Assembly (NCBI GenBank): GCA_965216205.1
Contig: OZ244139.1
Location: 434,001-498,000, forward strand
Direction: 5' to 3'
DNA: 64,000 nucleotides
Origin: CADEDH01 sp965216205
GTDB lineage: Bacteria > Actinomycetota > Acidimicrobiia > Acidimicrobiales > SZUA-35
Part shown: positions 57,700 through 64,000 of the stretch, piece by piece
Layout of the letters: each line of letters begins with the position of its first letter
Numbering within the stretch: the first letter of the stretch is position 1
The notes under the pieces: model-generated
What the model was told of the DNA's origin: nothing
Seen by the model: only the letters and a program-made list of their open reading frames with translations
Database searches by the model: none
Program-made: the position numbers and the translations under genes

Positions 57700-60198
57700 T
57701 CAGCGCCGAACCGGGATCCAGACCACCATCAGGTCGGTGACGGTGATGTCGTTCTTCTCCAGCGGCACGTCGAACGGCTCGATCGCGTCGGCCTTCGTCG
57801 ACCACTCGTCGTCGATCTCCATCAGCGCCTCGGCCAGCTCGAGCTCGAGCTCGTCGAGGTCCTCGATCTTCTCCGCGACCCGGTTGCGGGCCGAGTCGAG
57901 CCGCGCCGTCGCCGCCGCCGACTGACGTCGCCCCGAGGTCATCCGTCGGGCGGCGCTCGCCAATCCGCGGGTCCGGGACCGCCCGCCGAGGAGGCCGCCG
58001 AGGATGCTCGATCCGATGTCGACGAGCTGCTGCTGCTTGCGGCCGTCGGCCTGGACCTCGAGCTCGGCCACCCGATCCTCCGCCTTGGCCAGCGCCGTCT
58101 CCAGCGACTCCTGCTTCCTCAGCAACTTGTCGCGGATCTTCCCCGCATCGGCGTCGGCCTCGTCCTCGGCCACCGCCTGGCAACGGAGCTGGAAGTCCTC
58201 GATGGTCTCACCCGGCCTCGACCAGAGCTTCAGCTCCGGGTTGCGGTGGATCTGGTAGGTCTCGTCGCCGTAGAGCTTCGTCTTCACGTCGGCCTTGGTC
58301 GAGCGGACCATCCCGGCCCGGAGCTCCACCGGCGGCAGCACATAGATGGGGCCTCCCGTCGGGCTGTCGGACCCCTCGGCGGAGCTCCCCTCGTCGAAGT
58401 CCCGATCGTCGAAGTCCACCTCGACCGCCGCGTCGACCTCGGGCCCGTCGGCCGTCAGGGGGATGATCGCCTCCCAGGTGTCGGTGTGGCGCAGGTCGGC
58501 CTTGGTCTCGTCGAACAGCAGCTCGACCCTGGCCGCCAAACGGGCCTCGTGGCGGTCGCCTTCGGGGTCGCCACCGACCGCGACCAGCCACGGTGATGCG
58601 CTCCTAGCGAACCGAACCGGTAAAGAGTCGGGCACCGTGGGCGCCACCGTCGACTCGTCGTCGGCAAGGGCGGGATCGTCGCCGCTGGCCACCGCAGCAG
58701 CCGTCGCCGGCGTCGGCCCACCGGTCGAAGCGGGGGGCGACGGGTTCGCGTCCACCGGTGCCCGGTCCGGCGTCGACCCGGTCCCGAGGGCGGTCGCCGC
58801 GGTGAGACGGGGTCGGACGTCGGCCATGAGCTGGTTGATCTGGTCGCCCCGCAACGGGCCTGCGAGGTAGCTCATCGCCCAGCGGGTGGTGAACAGCGGC
58901 AGATCGGTCGAGCGGGTGTCGCGGAGCATGAACTGGCGCTTGCCGAGGCCGCTGATGGACGCCTCGACCGAGGCGAGATCGGTCGTGCCCGACGCAGCTC
59001 GGAGCCCGTCGACGAGCCGGGCCTTGTCCTGCTCGGTCTGGAGCCGACCGACCATCCAGGTCCCGGCGTTGCTGATCGCCTTGTAGTCGAGGTCCACCGG
59101 GTTCTGCGTGGACAGCACCAGGCCGACACCGAACGCCCGAGCCTGCTTGAGCAGTGTGAGGATCGGTTTCTTGGTGGGCGGGTTCCCCACCGGCGGGGCG
59201 AAGCCCATCACCTCGTCGATGTAGACGAGGGCGCGGAGCTCGCCGGTACCCGACTGCGTCCGCATCCACGCGATGAGCTTCGACAGCACGAGGGTGAGCG
59301 CGAACTGCCGCTCGGTCTCCTCGAGGTGGCTGAGCGACACCACCGCAGCTCGGGCTCTCCCGTCGTCGTCCCACAGCATCCGCTCGATGTCGAGGGGCGC
59401 GCCCTCGGCCCAGGCGGCGAAGCTCGGCGACGCGAGCAGCCCGTTCAGCTTGAGCACCAGCGCCTGCCGGTCGGCTGGGGGGAAGAACGCGTCGATCTCG
59501 AGCACCCCGAGCTTGCGGATCGGTGGGTCCAGGATCTGGGCGAGGAGGGTCGGCAGGTCGATCTCGGTGCCGGCGTTCCACGCCCGGGTGATCAGGTTGG
59601 CCAGGAGGATGTGCTCGCGGCCCGAGAGCGGGTCGCTCTCGATGTCGACGAGGGCCAGCAACCCGCCGACCGTGCTGTCCACCTCGTCCTGGCGGGCGCC
59701 AGCGTCGTCGACGATCGGTCGGCGGAGGCGCCCGAGCAGGTCGAGCGGCACGCCAGACGAGCCTCCGGGGGTGTAGATCACCGGGTTCGCTGCCGTCTGC
59801 AGTTCCGCCACGTCCGCACCGTCGAGGTTCCACGATGCGAGACCGTCGGTCCAGGCGGTGGCCGTCGAGGCGGCCAGTTCGCCCACGCTCGTCTGCTCGA
59901 CCCTGGCGGTCCCCTCGTCGACCCATGGCTCGAAGTCGTCGGCCGACAGGCCCGGGAACGTGAGGCACAGGTTCCCGAGGTCACCCTTCGGGTCGATCGC
60001 CAGCACCGGAATGCCCGCCAGCACGGCCTCCTCGAGGAGCACCACGCCGAGGCCGGTCTTCCCCGAACCGGTCATGCCGACGATCACGCCGTGGGTGGTG
60101 AGATCGGCGCTGTCGAGCAGCAGCGGGTCGCCGGAGCGGTCACCCGATGTGGGATCGATCGATTCGCCGATGAACAACTTGCCCGGTGGTCGCTCCAT
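57700..60198 (-). CDS. HerA/FtsK-like ATPase (DUF87-type) with coiled-coil tail
   Basis: 832 residues from ATG 60198 (TATCGT -10, 7 nt; the open frame continues upstream without support). Walker A VGMTGSGKTGL near residue 46, then LAIDPKGDLGNL, VSLSHLEETERQFALTLVLSKLIAWM, Walker B ALVYIDEVMGFAPP near residue 325, and LVLSTQNPVDLDYKAISN. The C-terminal third has a long coiled coil (LRKQESLETALAKAEDRVAELEVQ...) and a glycine-rich linker. DNA-translocating or conjugation/defence roles are known for relatives; no NurA nuclease is adjacent. Confidence 0.88.
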   Translation of the reverse strand: MERPPGKLFIGESIDPTSGDRSGDPLLLDSADLTTHGVIVGMTGSGKTGLGVVLLEEAVLAGIPVLAIDPKGDLGNLCLTFPGLSADDFEPWVDEGTARVEQTSVGELAASTATAWTDGLASWNLDGADVAELQTAANPVIYTPGGSSGVPLDLLGRLRRPIVDDAGARQDEVDSTVGGLLALVDIESDPLSGREHILLANLITRAWNAGTEIDLPTLLAQILDPPIRKLGVLEIDAFFPPADRQALVLKLNGLLASPSFAAWAEGAPLDIERMLWDDDGRARAAVVSLSHLEETERQFALTLVLSKLIAWMRTQSGTGELRALVYIDEVMGFAPPVGNPPTKKPILTLLKQARAFGVGLVLSTQNPVDLDYKAISNAGTWMVGRLQTEQDKARLVDGLRAASGTTDLASVEASISGLGKRQFMLRDTRSTDLPLFTTRWAMSYLAGPLRGDQINQLMADVRPRLTAATALGTGSTPDRAPVDANPSPPASTGGPTPATAAAVASGDDPALADDESTVAPTVPDSLPVRFARSASPWLVAVGGDPEGDRHEARLAARVELLFDETKADLRHTDTWEAIIPLTADGPEVDAAVEVDFDDRDFDEGSSAEGSDSPTGGPIYVLPPVELRAGMVRSTKADVKTKLYGDETYQIHRNPELKLWSRPGETIEDFQLRCQAVAEDEADADAGKIRDKLLRKQESLETALAKAEDRVAELEVQADGRKQQQLVDIGSSILGGLLGGRSRTRGLASAARRMTSGRRQSAAATARLDSARNRVAEKIEDLDELELELAEALMEIDDEWSTKADAIEPFDVPLEKNDITVTDLMVVWIPVRR

Positions 60199-60205
60199 GC
60201 CAGAC

Positions 60206-60211
60206 ACGATA
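60206..60211 (-). promoter_or_regulatory. Leaderless -10 box of the HerA-like gene
   Basis: TATCGT, 7 nt before ATG 60198; supports that start over a frame reaching 60936. Confidence 0.6.
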
Positions 60212-60372
60212 CGGGGCCGAGCGGATCGGATCGGCCACGCGGGCACCGGGGCCGTTGCGGATCTACTATCTGAGCCAATCGAGGAAAAAGCGTTCTGCAG
60301 CCGCGGACGGAGTTGCGTTCCAGGCTGCGGGGCGATGGCGCCGGGCGTGGCGCGAACGAGAAGGGGGAAACG

Positions 60373-61251
60373 GTGGATGTGTTGCTGATCGCCAATCGGA
60401 CGCTGGCGAGCCGTCGGGTGTTCGAGCGGGTCGTGTGGCTCCGGGACGAGAGCGCGTCGTTGCACGTGCACGTCGTCGTGCCCGTCACCCCGAGCGAGGA
60501 TGCGCCGATCCGGTCCCACGACGTGTTCGGCCGACCGGTGGTCGACTACCTCGCGATCGACGCTGCCAACGCCCGCCTCCGGGCCGCCATGTCGACGATC
60601 GGGGAGTTGGGGGTGACGGTCACCGGGGAGCTCGGGCCGCCCGACCCGCTCGCCGCGCTCCGCGTCGCCCTCCCCGAACGTGACTACGGGCGGGTCGTGC
60701 TGGCCACGCTGCCCCCGGGGCGGTCCCGCTGGCTCCGTCTCGACCTGGTCCACCGGGCGGGCCGGCTCACCGACCTCCCGATCGACCACGTCATCGGCGA
60801 CGAGGAGAGCGAGGCCGCGACCACGCCGACGACGTGGCACGAGGTCGGCGTCGCCGGGGCGAAGGGCGAGCTCGACATCCTGCTCGTCGACGACAGCGAG
60901 GCCGACCTCGAGCTCGCCACGGTCGCCATCGAGCACTCACCGGTCGATGCCGCGGTCCGAACCGCCCCGGACGGGCAGGAGGCGCTGAACATGGCCAAGG
61001 AGCGGGCCCCCGACCTGGTCCTCCTCGACCTGTCGATGCCGAAGCTGTCCGGTTTCGAGACCCTCGAGCTCCTGCACGCCGACGAGGGGCTGCGGGACGT
61101 GCCGGTGGTGATCCTGACCACGTCCGATCGCGATGTCGACCGGGAGCGGGCCCACGCGCTCGGCGCCGCCGCCTACATCGTGAAGGAGGACGACTTCAGC
61201 CGATTCGAGGCGGTGCTCCAGGGGCTCCTGGCCGAGGTGGCGGTGAAGTAG
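60373..61251 (+). CDS. Response regulator receiver fused to an Usp-like N-terminal domain
   Basis: 292 residues from GTG 60373 (AAGGGGG, 5 nt). Residues 1-140 look like a universal-stress-type Rossmann domain (VDVLLIANRTLASRRVFERVV...VHVVVPV). Residues 165-290 are a CheY-like receiver: LDILLVDDSEADLELA, phospho-acceptor Asp in PDLVLLDLSMPKLSGF, and VVILTTSDRD...AAAYIVKEDDF. No output domain, so signalling is by protein contact. It is convergent with the histidine kinase gene and a plausible partner. Confidence 0.85.
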   Translation: MDVLLIANRTLASRRVFERVVWLRDESASLHVHVVVPVTPSEDAPIRSHDVFGRPVVDYLAIDAANARLRAAMSTIGELGVTVTGELGPPDPLAALRVALPERDYGRVVLATLPPGRSRWLRLDLVHRAGRLTDLPIDHVIGDEESEAATTPTTWHEVGVAGAKGELDILLVDDSEADLELATVAIEHSPVDAAVRTAPDGQEALNMAKERAPDLVLLDLSMPKLSGFETLELLHADEGLRDVPVVILTTSDRDVDRERAHALGAAAYIVKEDDFSRFEAVLQGLLAEVAVK

Positions 61252-61262
61252 AGGTCAGGGCC

Positions 61263-63206
61263 TCAGGCGATCGCTGCCTCGGGGAGGGCGGGTGAGTCGG
61301 CTGCGAGGTACCGGTCGGGGAGTCGAACGGTGAAGACCGAACCGACGGGCTCACCGTCGACGGCGTCACCGTCGGTGGGCTCGCCGTCGTCGATCGTGAC
61401 CGAGCCGCCGTGCTCCTCGGCGATCCGTCGCACGAGGGCCAGGCCGACACCGGTCCCGTCACCGTCGGTCGAGAGCCGCTTGAAGAGCTTGAACGCCGAT
61501 TCCCGTTGCTCGGGCGCGATGCCGACCCCGTTGTCGCGCACGTGCAGGAGCACCTCGCCGGCCCCGGCGTCGATGCTGGCGTCGATCCGTATCGTCGGCC
61601 GCCGGTCGGGATGCCGGTAGTTGATGGCATTGTCGATCAGGTTGTGGAAGATCCGCTCGAGCTGGACCTGCTCGACGGTGACCGTCGGGAGTGGGCCGAC
61701 CGTCACCAGCGCGTCGTGTCGCTCGATGTGGTCGGCCAGGGTTCCGCGGATGATGTCGACGACGGCGCCGACGGGGATCGCCCGGTCCTGATCGTCGCCG
61801 CTCGCCACCCGAGCGTGCTCGAGCATCGACGTGAGCAGCTCGCCCATCCGCGACGCGCCTTCGACGATCCTGTCGGCGTGGCTCCGCAACTTCGCCTCGT
61901 CGGTGGGGTCGGTGTCGAGCTGGCGGCGCAGGAGCTGGGCGAAGCTGTGCATGGCCCGGAGGGGCGACCGGAGATCGTGGGCAGCAGCGTAGGCGTACTC
62001 CTCGAGCTCCCGATTCGAGCGCTCGAGGAGCTCGAGCGGCACGAGCCGGGCCTGGGCGGCGTCGCGTTCGAGGAGGGTGGCCAGGGTGCCGCCGAGGGCG
62101 GTGAGGAGCGGGATCGTCCGCTCGGGGAACCGCTCGGCCCGGGGCTCCACGTCGCCGAAGGCCAGCAGGCCCCATTTCCGTCCCTCGACCTCGATCGGGA
62201 TCGTGGCAAGCGAGCGGAGGCCGAGCCGTTGGACGATCGGGCCGGCGGCATCGACGATCACCAGGTCGCGGAAGAGCCGCACCCGTCCCCGTTCCAGGGC
62301 TCCGATGAAATCGGGGTGGGCTGGCAGCCGCCCGGGCAGGGTCTCGCCCCCTCGTTGGGCGTGCACCACGAGCTCGTCGTCGTCGAGCTCGGCCAGAACC
62401 CCGATGGGGAGGTCGAGGAGCTGGGATCCGGTGGCGAACGTCGCCTCGATGGCGGCGTCGGTGTCGTCCAGGCCGGCGATGGTCAGGAGCTGCTCGGTCC
62501 AGTCCGCCTCGATCAGAGGGGTGAGGTCGGAGATCGTCCGCACCACGGCCAGGACGTTCCCGTCGTCGTCGGTGAGCGGCTCGTCGCGGACCAGGGACAG
62601 CTCGTCGTTCAGCTCCACCTGGAGCTCCCGCCGCGTCCCGGACTCGGCGACGGCGGCGAGCGACCCCGTCAACTGGTCCCGGGCCCGGCTGGCGAGGGCA
62701 TCGTCACCGACGAGGGCGGCGTCGAAGGCGGCGCCGGCCCGGTTGGCGAACGCCAGCTCGGGACCGTCGGGTCCGCCGGTGCGGTACAGGAACAACCGGT
62801 CGTCGGTGGCGTGGGCGGCCACGGTGAGCAGGTCCCGCTCGGTCGAGGCGGCCGCGATCGCGGTGACGTCGGTGCTCAGTGTGAGGATGGCGGTCACCTG
62901 GCCGTCCCGCACGATCGGCATCTTCCGCAGCGCGATCGAGCTGTCGTGACGGGTCACATGGAGCTCGACCGCCTCGGCGGTGTCGATCACCCGCTGGTCG
63001 GCGCTGTCGATATCGGCGTGGCTGTCGCCGCCGACGATGTCGCCAGGGCCTTCCGGCGGCGCGTCGATGCGGTAGGTCTGGAAGAACGCCCGATTGAACG
63101 CCACGTACGGCCCCGGCCCGCCGGTCTCGGGGTCGACCGTGCGCACCGACATGGGAAGATCGATATCGTCGATGCCGACGAGCGGGGCGGGGTCGGTCGT
63201 GGTCAC
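61263..63206 (-). CDS. Soluble sensor histidine kinase (PAS-PAS-GAF-HisKA-HATPase)
   Basis: 647 residues from GTG 63206, which overlaps the preceding gene's stop by 4 bp and also has a TATCGT -10 at 7 nt. N-terminal PAS domains (DLPMSVRTVDPETGGPGPYVAFNRAFFQ, LFLYRTGGPDG), a GAF-like domain near residues 260-400, then HisKA with the phospho-histidine in AYAAAHDLRSPLRAMHSF, and HATPase boxes NLIDNAINY, VRDNGVGIAP and GTGVGLALVRRIAEEHGG. No membrane segment, so it senses a cytoplasmic signal. The phytochrome-like arrangement lacks a chromophore cysteine motif I can identify. Confidence 0.9.
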   Translation of the reverse strand: MTTTDPAPLVGIDDIDLPMSVRTVDPETGGPGPYVAFNRAFFQTYRIDAPPEGPGDIVGGDSHADIDSADQRVIDTAEAVELHVTRHDSSIALRKMPIVRDGQVTAILTLSTDVTAIAAASTERDLLTVAAHATDDRLFLYRTGGPDGPELAFANRAGAAFDAALVGDDALASRARDQLTGSLAAVAESGTRRELQVELNDELSLVRDEPLTDDDGNVLAVVRTISDLTPLIEADWTEQLLTIAGLDDTDAAIEATFATGSQLLDLPIGVLAELDDDELVVHAQRGGETLPGRLPAHPDFIGALERGRVRLFRDLVIVDAAGPIVQRLGLRSLATIPIEVEGRKWGLLAFGDVEPRAERFPERTIPLLTALGGTLATLLERDAAQARLVPLELLERSNRELEEYAYAAAHDLRSPLRAMHSFAQLLRRQLDTDPTDEAKLRSHADRIVEGASRMGELLTSMLEHARVASGDDQDRAIPVGAVVDIIRGTLADHIERHDALVTVGPLPTVTVEQVQLERIFHNLIDNAINYRHPDRRPTIRIDASIDAGAGEVLLHVRDNGVGIAPEQRESAFKLFKRLSTDGDGTGVGLALVRRIAEEHGGSVTIDDGEPTDGDAVDGEPVGSVFTVRLPDRYLAADSPALPEAAIA

Positions 63207-64000
63207 TGCCGACACGATAAGCCCGACCGTGTCGGGGGGCCAGCGGCCGCTGCGGCAAGATGGGTGGTGAGATCGGCAGGCGATGCGTGGGCATTCAGTC
63301 CGCTCGTGCTCGGCATCAGGTACACGGGACGACCGCCGAAACCCGTCGGTTGCCACCCGGCGACGGCCGACCGATCGACGGCGACCCGCCATCCGAGGAG
63401 GCCGACCATGACGCACGCCTCGGGTCTGAGCCAGCGGCACAGCCGATCGACGCGGGCCTGGCCCGCCTGGAGCTCGGCGTCGTCGAGCTCGGCGGCGCGG
63501 CGTGTGGTCCGCTTCGCCAGGTCGGTGAAGCCGATGCCGTGGTGGGCGATCGCGTGCCACGGGTCCCGGTCGACCGTCACCAGGCCCGCGGCCCGGGCTG
63601 CGGGCCAGAATCGGTTGCCGGGCCGAGCGAAGGCGACCCCTGTGTCGGCAGCGGCCGGCGACGGGTTGAGACCCACGACCAGCAACCTCATCGAGGGACC
63701 GACGACGTCGGCGAGCGACTCGATCCGCTCGACCCGATCCGGGCCGCAGCGCCGGAACCCGGCCCCCACCACGAGGTCGTCGAACGGGACCGCTTCCGGC
63801 GTCAGTGCCGATTCCCACGCCGAGGCCGGCGCCTCGCTGCGCTCGCCCGACCCGGTGAATCCGGTCATGAGATCGGCGAGCGACACCACGGCGCCGACCG
63901 GTAGGGACCGGTGCCGCTCGGCCAGCAGGAGAGGTAGGTCGGTCGCCTCGATCGGGTCAAGGTAACCGGGCCGGGTGCCGACCAGGTACCCACCATGCTT
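63203..64000 (-). CDS. Mismatch-type uracil-DNA glycosylase (MUG) domain, N-terminus beyond the window
   Basis: The frame is open from 64000 to the stop at 63203. The core from about residue 100 of the visible part is MUG/TDG-like: MRLLVVGLNPSPAAADTGVAFARPGNRFW (motif GLNPS), ITDL-type GIGFTDLAKRTTR, and MPSTSGLNAHAS as the leucine-loop motif. It removes uracil or thymine from G mismatches. Upstream, HGGYLVGTRPGYLDPIEATD and SLPVGAVVSLADLMTGF appear to be another domain or an N-terminal extension. GTG 63889 is a candidate internal start. Overlaps the kinase start by 4 bp. Confidence 0.83.
   Translation of the reverse strand, partial: KHGGYLVGTRPGYLDPIEATDLPLLLAERHRSLPVGAVVSLADLMTGFTGSGERSEAPASAWESALTPEAVPFDDLVVGAGFRRCGPDRVERIESLADVVGPSMRLLVVGLNPSPAAADTGVAFARPGNRFWPAARAAGLVTVDRDPWHAIAHHGIGFTDLAKRTTRRAAELDDAELQAGQARVDRLCRWLRPEACVMVGLLGWRVAVDRSAVAGWQPTGFGGRPVYLMPSTSGLNAHASPADLTTHLAAAAAGPPTRSGLSCRQ
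63214..63219 (-). promoter_or_regulatory. -10 box inside the glycosylase gene, before the histidine kinase
   Basis: TATCGT, 7 nt before GTG 63206, within the last codons of the upstream gene, giving the kinase an independent leaderless promoter. Confidence 0.5.

Noticed and set aside
60199..60936. Upstream extension of the HerA-like gene
   Set aside because: It has no supporting start signals and overlaps the response regulator gene on the other strand; a -10 box supports ATG 60198.

Overview
The window is about 70% GC and almost fully coding. Mycothiol chemistry (an Mca-type amidase), an F420/LLM-type oxidoreductase, actinobacterial LexA boxes, an XRE/DUF397 pair and many leaderless genes (TANNNT -10 boxes 6-8 nt upstream of ATG or GTG) point to a high-GC Actinomycetota. 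A free-living Acidimicrobiia-like lineage fits best, but the lineage is inferred from gene content only. No rRNA, tRNA, CRISPR array or insertion sequence was recognised.

Layout. 0-5.7 kb: the imuA'-imuB SOS genes, a hydantoinase/oxoprolinase and an epoxide hydrolase. 5.7-7.1 kb: a broken merR gene carrying scraps of a sigma factor, still preceded by a canonical 19-bp-spacer MerR-type promoter, then a small NifU-N-like gene. 7.1-14.8 kb: a five-gene operon joining a monosaccharide-type ABC importer to a secreted beta-propeller protein and a vanadium-dependent haloperoxidase. 14.8-27.2 kb: housekeeping and catabolic genes (glutaminyl-tRNA synthetase, acyl-CoA dehydrogenase, aminotransferase, tryptophan-monooxygenase-like oxidase, a membrane-anchored GH16-like protein, an MFS transporter, a sucraseferredoxin-like protein, a MarR-controlled alcohol dehydrogenase). 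27.3-36.6 kb: an accessory island with 31-bp repeats, an orphan ECF-like sigma factor, the XRE/DUF397 pair, and a 1688-residue RHS protein with an overlapping downstream gene that is a candidate immunity partner. 36.6-39.5 kb: larE-larB-larC for the nickel-pincer cofactor. 39.6-46.9 kb: TetR, SOS-controlled dnaE2, a RidA-like protein, Ada and a Nudix hydrolase. 46.9-64 kb: a PEBP lipoprotein, an MgtE-type transporter with a PhoU/RCK partner, SPFH plus NfeD, Mca plus SCP2, a ChbG-like protein, a nuclease, a thiolase, an LLM oxidoreductase, a HerA-like ATPase, a response regulator, a histidine kinase and a mismatch-type uracil-DNA glycosylase running off the end.

How the genes work together. 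ImuA', ImuB and DnaE2 form the LexA-controlled mutagenic translesion system, here split into two loci 38 kb apart, each with its own LexA box. Ada and the uracil-DNA glycosylase add further repair functions. The ABC/haloperoxidase operon is held together by 4-bp overlaps and a 1-nt gap, so import of a small polar solute is probably co-expressed with extracytoplasmic halide oxidation. Several convergent gene pairs end in shared palindromes, in two cases with both stop codons inside the arms, and three intergenic regions carry short-period repeat families.
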